Under the pieces are notes generated by a model that did not search any database, was not told where the DNA came from, and saw only the letters and a list, made by a program, of their open reading frames with translations. Both the position numbers and the translations under genes were made by a program. This document shows, in pieces, positions 41,365-50,240 of a stretch of 64,000 nt of DNA. Every line of letters starts with the position of its first letter. Within the stretch, counting starts at the first letter, position 1. The DNA comes from Sphingomonas sp. 32-62-10 (lineage in GTDB: Bacteria; Pseudomonadota; Alphaproteobacteria; Sphingomonadales; Sphingomonadaceae), in assembly GCA_002280555.1 (NCBI GenBank), contig NCEE01000018.1:42740-106739 (forward strand), in the 5' to 3' direction.

Positions 41365-42852
41365 ATGGATCATGTCGATGTTATCGTAGTCGGAGCCGGT
41401 ATTTCGGGTATCGGCGCAGGCTATCATCTGCAGCATAAATCGCCCGACCGCAGTTACATGATCCTCGAAGGCCGCGCCGATATGGGCGGCACCTGGGACC
41501 TGTTTCGCTATCCCGGCATCCGTTCCGATTCCGATATGTACACGCTCGGCTATTCGTTCGAGCCCTGGACCGAGGCCAAGGCGATCGCCGATGGCCCGAA
41601 TATCCTCGCCTATGTGAAGCGCACCGCCGCCAAATATGGCATCGACAAGCATATCCGCTTCAATCATCACGTGAAAAGCGCCGCGTGGTCGACCGAAGAG
41701 GCGCGCTGGACGGTCACGGCTGTCACCGATGGGCACGAGGTGCAGTATAGCTGCAATTTCCTCTTCATGTGCTCGGGCTATTACAATTACGCCAAGGGCC
41801 ATGTGCCCGATTTCCCTGGTGTCGAAGCGTTTGCCGGGCAAATCATCCACCCGCAATTCTGGCCCGAAAATCTCGATTACGCAGGGAAGGAGGTCGTCGT
41901 CATCGGATCCGGCGCGACCGCGGTAACGATCGTGCCCGAAATGGCGAAGACCGCCGCGCACGTCACGATGCTCCAGCGATCGCCCACCTATGTCGTGTCG
42001 CGCCCGGCCGAGGATGCGATTGCCAATCGGCTGCGCGCGCTGCTGCCGTCGAAGCTCGCTTATGGGATCACGCGGTGGAAGAATGTGCTGTTCGGCATGT
42101 ATTTCTTCCGTGTCGCGCGCACGCGGCCGGCCATCGTCAAGGAACGGATCATCGGCATGGTCCGCGAACAGCTTGGCCCCGATTACGATGTCGCCACGCA
42201 TTTCACGCCCCGCTACAATCCGTGGGACCAGCGGCTGTGTCTGGTGCCTGACGCCGATCTGTTCGAATCGATCAAGGCAGGCAAATCATCGGTCGTGACG
42301 GACCGCATCGATCACTTCGATGCAACTGGGATTGCACTGGAATCAGGCAACCGAATCGACGCAGATATTGTCGTCACTGCCACGGGCCTTGAGCTTCAAT
42401 TGCTCAGCGATGTTGCGTTTACCGTTGATGGTGAGTTGCGCGACCTTTCAAAGACCTTCAACTACAAGGGCATGATGTATAGCGACATGCCTAATCTTGC
42501 ATCGTCGTTCGGCTACACCAACGCATCATGGACCCTGAAGGCCGATTTGACGTGCGGTTATGTCACGCGACTGCTCAACACGATGAAGAAGCGCGGGATG
42601 CGCCAGGTGACGCCGCGGATTGAAAGCGACCTTGAGGCGATGCCGTTCCTCGATTTCAGCTCGGGGTACGTCACGCGGGCGATGGAGCGCTTCCCGAAAC
42701 AGGGCAACAAGCAGCCCTGGCAAGTGCATCAGAATTACGCGAAGGACATCATGATGCTGCGCTTCGGTTCGGTCGATGACGAGATGGAATTCTCGAATCC
42801 CGTAACAACGCAGGCTGATAGGCTTGCGGCTCGCCAACCGGTGACCGCCTGA
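41365..42852 (+). CDS. FAD-dependent monooxygenase, Baeyer-Villiger / flavin monooxygenase type
   Basis: The 495-residue flavoprotein has the FAD fingerprint VIVVGAGISGIGAGYHL (6-22) and the Baeyer-Villiger fingerprint FAGQIIHPQFWP (about 154-165, FxGxxxHxxxWP). The second Rossmann motif VVIGSGATAVTI (NADPH side) follows. An internal WDLFRYPGIRSDSDMYTLG segment matches the BVMO entry loop. It oxidises a ketone or other substrate with O2 and NADPH. ATG 41365 sits after AGGAGGT. It stands alone downstream of tetR. Confidence 0.94.
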   Translation: MDHVDVIVVGAGISGIGAGYHLQHKSPDRSYMILEGRADMGGTWDLFRYPGIRSDSDMYTLGYSFEPWTEAKAIADGPNILAYVKRTAAKYGIDKHIRFNHHVKSAAWSTEEARWTVTAVTDGHEVQYSCNFLFMCSGYYNYAKGHVPDFPGVEAFAGQIIHPQFWPENLDYAGKEVVVIGSGATAVTIVPEMAKTAAHVTMLQRSPTYVVSRPAEDAIANRLRALLPSKLAYGITRWKNVLFGMYFFRVARTRPAIVKERIIGMVREQLGPDYDVATHFTPRYNPWDQRLCLVPDADLFESIKAGKSSVVTDRIDHFDATGIALESGNRIDADIVVTATGLELQLLSDVAFTVDGELRDLSKTFNYKGMMYSDMPNLASSFGYTNASWTLKADLTCGYVTRLLNTMKKRGMRQVTPRIESDLEAMPFLDFSSGYVTRAMERFPKQGNKQPWQVHQNYAKDIMMLRFGSVDDEMEFSNPVTTQADRLAARQPVTA

Positions 42853-42874
42853 TCGATTTGCGGTAGGCAGTTTC

Positions 42875-44053
42875 ATGCCTACACTCCCCCCAACTGCCGA
42901 TCTCGCCGAACGGGCGCTGCCCATTCTCGATCGGTTGATCGCGTTCGATACGACATCGCGCGATTCCAACCTGGCGCTGATCGTCTATGTCGAGCAGTTG
43001 CTGGGGGCGCTTGGCGTGGCGTCAACGCGCGTGAGCAATGCGGCTGGCACCAAGGCCAATCTTTATGCCACGCTGGGGCCGGCGGTGCCGGGCGGTGTGG
43101 TGCTATCGGGGCATACCGATGTCGTGCCGGTCGATGGCCAGGCATGGACCAGCAATCCCTTCGTATTGACCCGGCGCGGCGATCGGCTGTTCGGGCGCGG
43201 GACGTGCGACATGAAGGCCTTCATCGCCCTGGCGCTCGCCGCTGCGCCTGACATCGTCGCGGCACAGCTTACGCGACCGGTACATCTCGCTCTGTCTTAT
43301 GATGAGGAGGTTGGCTGTCTGGGCGCGCCAGACATGATCCGCGAATTGGTGCGCGATTTGCCTTCGCCGCTTGCCGTGATTGTCGGTGAGCCCACCAACA
43401 TGGAGGTGGTGAGCGGCCACAAGGGAATTTCGAGCTGGATCGTCACGGTGAAGGGGCATGAGGCCCATTCGAGCCTGACCCATCTGGGTGTTTCGGCCAA
43501 TATGGTCGCGGTGCGCCTGATGCAGGCGCTCGCTGATCTTGCCGACATGCTTGAGCGCGACGCTGATCCCCATTCGGGGTTCGATCCGCCGCACAGCACG
43601 CTTACAATCGGTCAAATTCATGGCGGCACGGCGGTGAACATTCTAGCGGGCGAATGCACTTTCGTATTCGATCTAAGGACGCCGCCGGGTGATGATCCAG
43701 AGGCGATCATCGCGCCGTTTCTGGCGATTGCTGCGCGCGAGGATGCAGCCATCAAGGCGCGCTTTCCCGGTACTGGTGTGGCCGTTGTGCGCCGATCCAA
43801 AACGCCGTGTCTGGTGCCCGATCTCGATAGCCCCGCCGAGCGACTGGCGCGCCGCCTTGCGGGGGACAATGGGCCCGCACGGATGGTGCCGTACGCAGCC
43901 GAAGCGGGGCAGTTTCAACAGGCGGGATTTTCGACGATCATCTGTGGGCCCGGCTCGATCGAGCAGGCGCATCAACCGGACGAATATCTTGAAATCGCGC
44001 AATTCGAGCGCGGCGCAACGTTCATGCAGCGCTTGGTCGAGGCTTTACGCTAG
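42875..44053 (+). CDS. argE: Acetylornithine deacetylase (M20 family)
   Basis: The 392-residue M20 metallopeptidase-type enzyme has the first metal motif VVLSGHTDVVPVDG (about 69-82), RGTCDMKAFIA (second metal Asp), the catalytic Glu-Glu in SYDEEVGCLG and GEPTNMEVVSGHKG. The dimer region contains GQIHGGTAVNILAGECTF, and the C-terminal His is in GPGSIEQAHQPDEYLE. The residues match ArgE, which removes acetate from N-acetylornithine in arginine synthesis. No other arg genes adjoin, so a related M20 function is possible. Confidence 0.9.
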   Translation: MPTLPPTADLAERALPILDRLIAFDTTSRDSNLALIVYVEQLLGALGVASTRVSNAAGTKANLYATLGPAVPGGVVLSGHTDVVPVDGQAWTSNPFVLTRRGDRLFGRGTCDMKAFIALALAAAPDIVAAQLTRPVHLALSYDEEVGCLGAPDMIRELVRDLPSPLAVIVGEPTNMEVVSGHKGISSWIVTVKGHEAHSSLTHLGVSANMVAVRLMQALADLADMLERDADPHSGFDPPHSTLTIGQIHGGTAVNILAGECTFVFDLRTPPGDDPEAIIAPFLAIAAREDAAIKARFPGTGVAVVRRSKTPCLVPDLDSPAERLARRLAGDNGPARMVPYAAEAGQFQQAGFSTIICGPGSIEQAHQPDEYLEIAQFERGATFMQRLVEALR

Positions 44054-44243
44054 CCGCTCAATTTACATGAATTACAGAAATCAAGGACGTTGGCGAACCA
44101 ACATTGTCCCGATTCGGGATGGGAATCGATTGCCGATCAATGAGGTGCGGTTAGGCGAGGGGATGGGGAAAGGTATCGACCCGACGCTCGGCTAAAATTG
44201 TGCTCACACAATGGTTTATTCGGTTGTCGGGCCGATGCAGGAT

Positions 44244-44297
44244 TTACCAGGGCTTGATTTCTTCCTGGTGGAAGAACGAGAAAATAAACTCGAACAT
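44244..44297 (-). CDS. Possible 17-residue small protein MFEFIFSFFHQEEIKPW
   Basis: The reverse strand has GGGAG eight bases before an ATG, then 17 sense codons and TAA. The peptide MFEFIFSFFHQEEIKPW is aromatic and hydrophobic in its first half and polar in the second, as in small membrane peptides. Downstream there is no further frame. It lies behind the hairpin at 44315-44342, which on this strand would be in its leader. I cannot test conservation here, so it stays a candidate. Confidence 0.42.
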   Translation of the reverse strand: MFEFIFSFFHQEEIKPW

Positions 44298-44314
44298 TGT
44301 TAGTCTCCCAGACT

Positions 44315-44342
44315 GCGTCCACGATGGACGCGGTTGTTTTTT
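44315..44342 (+). terminator. Terminator-like hairpin with T run
   Basis: The stem gcgtcca / tggacgc (7 bases, cga loop) is followed within four bases by ttgtttttt. It faces the + strand and may end a short transcript from the argE side or separate it from the EAL gene. Confidence 0.6.
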
Positions 44343-44457
44343 AACGATTTATTAAGCATCATGCAAGCGGCGGTCCCGCAATGCGCGTGACGGTGGTGCC
44401 CCGCTCGCCAAAGCATTTAACCTTTCCTTCAACGCTGGTGCGTAGAACGGGCGGGAA

Positions 44458-45891
44458 ATGATGCGCCCAGCCCATCCTGGCATTGGTCACATGGATGATC
44501 GGATGACGCGGCGAGGCCTGTTTGCGTCGGCGTCCCCCTTCAGCATGCGATCGGCGGAGTCAGCCCAGTTCGATATGCCGTTCGGGGTGCATCGGGGTAT
44601 GGAAATTCCGAGTATCTTGCCGATCGATTTCGATGACAATTTGAATGTCGTGCCAAGCTGGCGCTTTTTGTGCCTGGCGGAGATTGCCAATTTCGGTCCG
44701 CTGCGTCGCCATCTCGGCGCGCTGCGGGCGGATGGCCTGATCATGGATGTCGCCGATCGAATTTCCGAACACCTCAACGAAGCGCGGTTGGCGGTTGTCG
44801 GGCGAACCATGGTCGAATTCGTCTTTGACGGCGAAAAGATCGATGATGCGCAAGCTGCACTTGATCGGTTGCGCCTCATTTTTGATGAGGCGATCGATCT
44901 TGATGGTGAGCCCCATCGGGTCGAGCTTTTGTTCGGCGGCGCTGGGGTGCCGGTTGCATCCGCCGACGATATCAGACTGGCGGAAGAGGCCGAACAGGCG
45001 ATTGAAGAGGCCCGGTTTACGCACGTGCCGGTGTTTCGAGACCTATCCAGTACCGCACCGAGTTTTGATCGGCATAGCTTGATTCGCGATCTGGAAAAGG
45101 CGCTTGAGCGCGGTGAGATGTTTTTGCAGTACCAGCCCAAAGTTCATCTGCGTCGCCAGGAAATCTGCAGCGCCGAAGCGCTCGTACGATGGCAACACCC
45201 GGTCCGCGGGCTGATCTTGCCCGGTGATTTCATTCCCGCCGCTGAGGATTCGCGCGCCATTGGCCCGCTGACCCTGTGGACGCTCGCGCAGGTCATTGCC
45301 GATCAGAAGATGCTGGCCGCTGCTGGGCATGATCTGTTGATCTTCATCAACATCTCAGGCCAATTGCTTGGTGATGCTGCGTTTGTCGCGCGTGCGTGTC
45401 AGATGGTGCAATCGGGCGGTGCACGGATTGGGTTCGAAATTACCGAGACCTCGGTGATCCGTGATCCCGAAACCGCGATTGCGCATCTTCAGGTTTTCGC
45501 CGAGGTCGGCATCGCCCTGGCGATAGACGATTATGGGGCGGGACTATCGTCGCTTGCCTATTTGAAGCAATTGCCGGCCAGCGAACTGAAGATCGACAAA
45601 CTGTTCATTACGCAATTGACCAGCAGCAACCGCGATCCGCTTATTGTTCGATCAACGATCGATCTTGCCCATGCGCTTGACATGGAGGTGACGGCGGAAG
45701 GCGTCGAGACTCAGGCGGCAATGGCCCTGCTGAGCGTGATGGGGTGCGATATGGTGCAGGGTTTCTTGATCAGCCGCCCGATTTCGATTGGCGCATTCCG
45801 CCAGTTTCTCGAGGAAGATCGACATCTGAGCGCCGCTGCCGAGCCGCGCGGCTCTTTTTTCAGACCGGCCAGCTTTTGGAAAAGCGCCTAA
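44458..45891 (+). CDS. EAL-domain protein (c-di-GMP phosphodiesterase type)
   Basis: The 477-residue protein has an N-terminal part (about 50-190) resembling a degenerate GGDEF domain without the signature, then an EAL domain with the active residues in place. These are AEALVRWQHP (Glu), FINISGQLL (Asn), GFEITETSVI (Glu), AIDDYGAGLSSL (Asp-Asp), LKIDKLFI (Lys) and TAEGVET (Glu). It should hydrolyse cyclic di-GMP, probably under control of the N-terminal domain. No membrane segment. It lies just ahead of the hybrid kinase and response regulator on the same strand. Confidence 0.92.
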   Translation: MMRPAHPGIGHMDDRMTRRGLFASASPFSMRSAESAQFDMPFGVHRGMEIPSILPIDFDDNLNVVPSWRFLCLAEIANFGPLRRHLGALRADGLIMDVADRISEHLNEARLAVVGRTMVEFVFDGEKIDDAQAALDRLRLIFDEAIDLDGEPHRVELLFGGAGVPVASADDIRLAEEAEQAIEEARFTHVPVFRDLSSTAPSFDRHSLIRDLEKALERGEMFLQYQPKVHLRRQEICSAEALVRWQHPVRGLILPGDFIPAAEDSRAIGPLTLWTLAQVIADQKMLAAAGHDLLIFINISGQLLGDAAFVARACQMVQSGGARIGFEITETSVIRDPETAIAHLQVFAEVGIALAIDDYGAGLSSLAYLKQLPASELKIDKLFITQLTSSNRDPLIVRSTIDLAHALDMEVTAEGVETQAAMALLSVMGCDMVQGFLISRPISIGAFRQFLEEDRHLSAAAEPRGSFFRPASFWKSA

Positions 45892-45939
45892 GCTGGCGTT
45901 CTTAGGCCTCGCTTAACAGCTTTGTGCGATAACCGAGCT

Positions 45940-48453
45940 ATGGAGTTACCGTTCGTGAAACTGCGGGGAGGCCCTGGCGCTCGACTGGGCCTTTTTGCGC
46001 TTTGGCTAGCAACGTTTTTCTCTGCGCCTTTGTTGGCTGCCCCACCTGTTCCAACGGTAACAGTGTCGGTGTCGCCTGCGGCGACACGATTGCTCATCGA
46101 AGCCAAAGAACAGATGCGGGGCAATGCGGCGGTTGCGCTTGCAAAAGCACGACAGGCCGAAAGGCTTATTGCGGCAACGCCCAATAATGATCAACGTAAC
46201 CGCGGCATTGCCGAAGCACAATGGCTACAGGGTGAAGCCCATTTGCGATTAAACGATCCCGATCGCGCAGCACCGTTAATCTCGCAGGCTTTGGCAGCGG
46301 TTGAACGCGAGCGCGTACCGACGAAGTTACATGCAGATATTCTGCTCTCACGCGGCCAGCTTGATACGTTACACGCCAAAGTGGGCAGTGCGCTCGCCGA
46401 TTTTCAAACCGCCCACAATATTTTCCGTGCGCTGGGTGAAACACGGAGCCAAGCCATTGCACTCCAGCAAATCGCATCGCTGTACCGAGAGGCCGACGAT
46501 TTCGAAACGGCGATGAAATATGATTCGCAGTCGGCCGAAATCTACAAGGGTGATTTCGGTCTGGAGATCTCGAACTTCAACAATCGTGGCAATTACTTGG
46601 TCGAGAATGAGCGTTTCGCCGAAGCCGAAGCCCAATATCGTCTGGCGCTGCAGGTTGCGGGCAAGATGAAAAGCCCGATCTTACAAGCACGAATTCTCCG
46701 CAATATCGCCCGCACCCAGTTGCGTGCTGGGAAGCTGGCTGCCGCCGACCGGACGATTGCGACTGGCATGCGGCTAACGTCGACTGGCGAGGGGCAGGCT
46801 TGGCGTGATCAGATTCTCGCCATTGCAGCGCAGGCAGCTTTGCAGCGCGGGCAGTTTCAGCGCGCGGCTGCTGCCATTTCTGCAACGTTCAGGGGGGTCG
46901 ACCTTACCGATACCAGTCTGTCGTTCCGCGATGCGCATGAAACGGCCTATGAAACGTTCAGCAAGGTTGGCCGGGCCGATCTGGCCTTGCGACATCTGGA
47001 GGCGTTGAAGCGGCTCGACGATAAAACCGCCAAGCTGGCCGCATCGACGAACACGGCGCTGATGGCCGCCCGGTTCGATACGGCGAACAAAGACGCCAAG
47101 ATCGCGACCCTCAAAGCCAATGAGGCGTTACAGAGCGCTGCCTTTGAAAAGGCGCGCGCGCGCCAGCAACGTGTGGTGTTTATCGGCGTCGTGATTGCAT
47201 CCTTGATTGGCGTCGGCATGCTGATCTTCGGGTTGATCACGATCCGGCGGAGTCGCAATGAGGTACGCGCCGCCAACGTCGATCTTGCCGCAACCAATAC
47301 CGCGCTCGAAAAGGCGCTCGCCGCCAAAACCGAATTCCTGGCAACGACCAGCCATGAGATCCGCACGCCGCTGAACGGCATTTTGGGGATGACCCAGGTG
47401 ATGCTGGCCGATCAGAACCTTGGCGCCGCCACGCGCGACCGGTTGACGGTGGTGCATGGCGCTGGGGTGACGATGCGCGCACTGGTTGACGATATTCTGG
47501 ACGTCGCCAAGATGGAAACGGGCAACCTCACGCTCGAAAGCGTGCCGCTCGATTTGCCTGCAACGCTTCGCGAAGTATCGCGCTTGTGGGAGGATCAGGC
47601 ACAGGCGCGCGGCATCGCCTTTGTGGTGGATCTCGATCAAAGCCCGGTGATGATCCAGGGTGATCCAGCGCGCTTGCGCCAGATTGTGTTCAATCTACTG
47701 TCCAACGCCCTGAAGTTCACCAGCACGGGTACCGTGACGCTGAAAGCGACAACGGCAGAGGATGGGCGACTGCGCCTCGCGGTTGCCGATACCGGCATCG
47801 GCATTCCCGCCGACAAGCTGGACATTATTTTCGAATCCTTCCGTCAGGTCGATGCTGGCACCACGCGCCAGTTTGGCGGCACCGGGCTCGGCTTGTCGAT
47901 CTGCCGAAATCTTGCGCGCGCGATGGGCGGCGAAGTGACGGTCAGCAGCACGCCAGGCGAGGGATCATGCTTTGCAGTAACGCTGCCGCTCGTGCTTGCT
48001 GCGGAGACGGCGCCGATAACGGCGGGCGGCCGCACCGGTCCGGCATTGCTGATTGTTGATCGCAATCCCATTTCGCGCAGCATGTTGCGTGCTTTGCTCG
48101 CGCCGCGGGCAGGGGAGGTCGCCTTTGCTGGTTCCGCCGATGAGGCGGTTCGCCTGATCGCCCAACATGCGCCGCAGCAGGTGCTGATTGACGATCAGAC
48201 CGCCCGTGCGGAAAGCAACGTCGATGCAGCGCTCACACTGATTGCCGCGAGTTCGCTGGTGATGCGCGCGCGCGTTACGTTGTTATGGTCGGCAACGGAC
48301 GTTGCGGAAACCGCCCGGCTGGTCGCAACGGGGGTTACGCAGATCATCACCAAGCCGGTCAGCGGCGTCGATCTTGTCGATGCGCTTTATCCGCAGCGCG
48401 CAAAAGAACTCGGTTCTGGCGTAGAGCAACGGCTTGTATCGCAAGCGGCTTGA
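45940..48453 (+). CDS. Hybrid sensor histidine kinase with TPR sensor and membrane helix
   Basis: The 837-residue protein begins with a signal/membrane start (about 12-35). A periplasmic TPR-like helical sensor follows (about 50-380), then a membrane helix (VVFIGVVIASLIGVGMLIFGLI, in parts, about 410-430). The kinase core has ATTSHEIRTPLNGILGM with His472, DPARLRQIVFNLLSNALKFT (N box), VADTGIGIP and GGTGLGLSICRNLARAMGG. The end (about 690-820) is a weak receiver: LLIVDRNPISRSMLR, VLIDDQTARAES, and a late Lys in ITKPVSG, so the phosphate site may be partial. The next gene is a separate receiver protein. Confidence 0.91.
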   Translation: MELPFVKLRGGPGARLGLFALWLATFFSAPLLAAPPVPTVTVSVSPAATRLLIEAKEQMRGNAAVALAKARQAERLIAATPNNDQRNRGIAEAQWLQGEAHLRLNDPDRAAPLISQALAAVERERVPTKLHADILLSRGQLDTLHAKVGSALADFQTAHNIFRALGETRSQAIALQQIASLYREADDFETAMKYDSQSAEIYKGDFGLEISNFNNRGNYLVENERFAEAEAQYRLALQVAGKMKSPILQARILRNIARTQLRAGKLAAADRTIATGMRLTSTGEGQAWRDQILAIAAQAALQRGQFQRAAAAISATFRGVDLTDTSLSFRDAHETAYETFSKVGRADLALRHLEALKRLDDKTAKLAASTNTALMAARFDTANKDAKIATLKANEALQSAAFEKARARQQRVVFIGVVIASLIGVGMLIFGLITIRRSRNEVRAANVDLAATNTALEKALAAKTEFLATTSHEIRTPLNGILGMTQVMLADQNLGAATRDRLTVVHGAGVTMRALVDDILDVAKMETGNLTLESVPLDLPATLREVSRLWEDQAQARGIAFVVDLDQSPVMIQGDPARLRQIVFNLLSNALKFTSTGTVTLKATTAEDGRLRLAVADTGIGIPADKLDIIFESFRQVDAGTTRQFGGTGLGLSICRNLARAMGGEVTVSSTPGEGSCFAVTLPLVLAAETAPITAGGRTGPALLIVDRNPISRSMLRALLAPRAGEVAFAGSADEAVRLIAQHAPQQVLIDDQTARAESNVDAALTLIAASSLVMRARVTLLWSATDVAETARLVATGVTQIITKPVSGVDLVDALYPQRAKELGSGVEQRLVSQAA

Positions 48454-48518
48454 GGCGATATGGCACCTAACATGACTTATCCTCTCAAAACACCGCGTTG
48501 CTCTCCCGGGCACCGCCC

Positions 48519-48911
48519 GTGAACGTTCTTTTTGTCGAAGACGATTCCATGAATCGTCGTGTCGTAAAGGATATGCTCGACGTTGCCGGTGCCACAATGG
48601 TCGGTGCCGAAAGCGCCGAAGTGGGCCTGCAACTGATCGAAGACCATGATTTCGATGTCGTGCTAATGGATTTGCGAATGCCGGGGATGGACGGGATGAC
48701 AGCCATCCAGCACATCCGTGCGCGATCTGATGCCAAGGCCTTGTTGCCCGTTATTGTCATCACCGCAGACACGGCGGTCGACCTGCGTGATCGCTGCATG
48801 CGTGATGGGGCCGATGAAGTTTTGTTCAAACCTGTGGCAATGGATTCGCTGTTCGATGCCATTGGCAGGTTGATGGCACGTGGTGCCGAACGCGGCGGTA
48901 GTATCATCTAA
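48519..48911 (+). CDS. Single-domain response regulator
   Basis: The 130-residue receiver domain has VLFVEDDSMNRRVVKDML (acidic pair), VVLMDLRMPGMDGMTAIQHI (phospho-Asp near residue 50), VIVITADTAVDLRD (Thr) and VLFKPVAMDSLFDAIGRLM (Lys). There is no output domain, as in CheY or Spo0F-like relays. GTG at 48519 is used because the fold begins right there; a TTG at 48498 adds seven residues. It probably receives phosphate from the hybrid kinase upstream. Confidence 0.9.
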   Translation: MNVLFVEDDSMNRRVVKDMLDVAGATMVGAESAEVGLQLIEDHDFDVVLMDLRMPGMDGMTAIQHIRARSDAKALLPVIVITADTAVDLRDRCMRDGADEVLFKPVAMDSLFDAIGRLMARGAERGGSII

Positions 48912-49063
48912 CTGCTGTTTTTGTTGATTTATTGTTAATGATTCAAGTCATTCGTCTCATATCGTCTCGTCATCGTGCTAATCTAATCGCACCCCGTTTC
49001 TAGTCGACCGAACATGTGGGTAAGGGTCTGCCCGAACGTTATTCACGTCCGAGGGGGACTGAC

Positions 49064-50056
49064 ATGACCGAGGTGATCTTGGATCGATTGCTGATGGCAC
49101 TCGATATTTCGGTCGATGCTTTCGCGATCTGCGAAGTTAATCGTGGCCTTCAGTTGGTTGCTCGCCCTGGCGACGAAATCGAGGTTCATTATGTGCTGGC
49201 GGGGACGATGTATCTGTCCGTGCCGGGCTATGCGCCAATCAAGTGCGGCCCTGGCAGTGTCGTTTTGGTGCCGCCCCATCTTTCTCAGACAATCGGTGCC
49301 GAAGATGCCCCTGGCCGCCAGCTGGTGGCGATGGATAATTGTTCGCCTACGCCAAACGGCATGTTGCGGTTCGATGCAACCGGCGGGCATGCCGGGGAGC
49401 TTCGTTTTGTTTGCGGGACGATCACCGCCAATATCTCGGGCTCTTTCGGGCTGCTCGATACCGTACGGAAGCCGATCGTCGAAAATTTGATCGATCTGCC
49501 GATCGTGCAGACGAGTTACGACTTGATGGCCGCCGAAATGGCGACTCATGATCTTGGTTCGCGGGCGCTTGCGGGGGCCCTGATGAAGGCCTGTGTGCTC
49601 TTGCTGCTACGGCGCCATTTCGCCCGGAGCGAGCACGAAACGAGCCTGTTGAGTACGCTGCGAGACGCTCGCCTTGGTAAAGCCGTTACCGCGGTGCTCG
49701 ATAAGCCGGCGGCGCGACATAGTGTTGCAGCGCTTGCCTCGATCGCGGGGATGAGCCGATCAGCCTTTGCGCGCGAATTCTCGAATGCTTTTGCGATTAG
49801 CCCGATGGAGTTCGTGGCACGCACGCGGTTGCACCATGCAGCGGAAATGCTCCGGTCGACCAACATTCCCGTGAAAGTGATTGCCGCGCATATCGGCTTT
49901 TCGAGCCGCAGCCATTTCAGCCGCGCGTTTCGGGATGGATATGGCGCCGATCCCAGCACCTATCGCCGCGAAGCATCGCAGGGTGGCCGCCGCGAGCCGA
50001 CCCGCTGGCGCCGCCCGATCACGGAGCCCGCGCGGGAAACGCGCGCGGCCGGTTGA
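49064..50056 (+). CDS. AraC family transcriptional regulator
   Basis: The 330-residue protein has an N-terminal cupin-like sensor (EVHYVLAGTMYLSVPGYAPIKCGPGSVVLVPP, in parts, 40-75, the AraC_binding_2 type with YVLAG) and a C-terminal double helix-turn-helix. Its first helices are VAALASIAGMSRSAFAREFSNAFAISPMEFV and its second VIAAHIGFSSRSHFSRAFRDGYGADPSTYRRE. A basic tail follows. ATG 49064 has a GAGGGGG ribosome-binding site. Target unknown. tRNA-Cys follows 36 bases after its stop on the other strand. Confidence 0.93.
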   Translation: MTEVILDRLLMALDISVDAFAICEVNRGLQLVARPGDEIEVHYVLAGTMYLSVPGYAPIKCGPGSVVLVPPHLSQTIGAEDAPGRQLVAMDNCSPTPNGMLRFDATGGHAGELRFVCGTITANISGSFGLLDTVRKPIVENLIDLPIVQTSYDLMAAEMATHDLGSRALAGALMKACVLLLLRRHFARSEHETSLLSTLRDARLGKAVTAVLDKPAARHSVAALASIAGMSRSAFAREFSNAFAISPMEFVARTRLHHAAEMLRSTNIPVKVIAAHIGFSSRSHFSRAFRDGYGADPSTYRREASQGGRREPTRWRRPITEPARETRAAG

Positions 50057-50092
50057 TCGGGACGAGTGCGCCAACCTGCGGTTGCTGAAAAG

Positions 50093-50166
50093 TGGAGGCC
50101 CGACCGGGAATCGAACCCGGGTGCAAGGATTTGCAGTCCTCTGCGTCACCACTCCGCCATCGGGCC
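50093..50166 (-). tRNA. tRNA-Cys (anticodon GCA)
   Basis: On the reverse strand the acceptor stem ggcccga / tcgggcc is complete, followed by discriminator T and an encoded CCA (50093-50095). The anticodon stem gagga/tcctt (one G-T pair) holds loop ctGCAaa, anticodon GCA, and the T arm has ggttcgattcc. It lies between the AraC gene and the methyltransferase. Confidence 0.96.
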
Positions 50167-50240
50167 AGAGCGGGGCGCAAGCGCGTCAATGGCAATGGTG
50201 TATTGCACACCTAAAACAGTTGTGCCAAGGGGACCAAGTG

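Larger units (their letters stand above)
44054..44457. other. 404-base gap between argE and the EAL gene
   Basis: The stretch is more AT-rich than its surroundings. It holds a tiny reverse-strand frame (44244-44297) and a hairpin with T run (44315-44342). A longer reverse frame through 44137-44322 looks non-coding. Promoter elements of the EAL gene should lie near 44343-44450, but I see no strong match. Confidence 0.5.

Noticed and set aside
44137..44322. 61-residue reverse frame in the gap before the EAL gene
   Set aside because: It crosses a terminator-like hairpin, lacks a ribosome-binding site and has no protein-like pattern; the 17-codon frame there is the better candidate.
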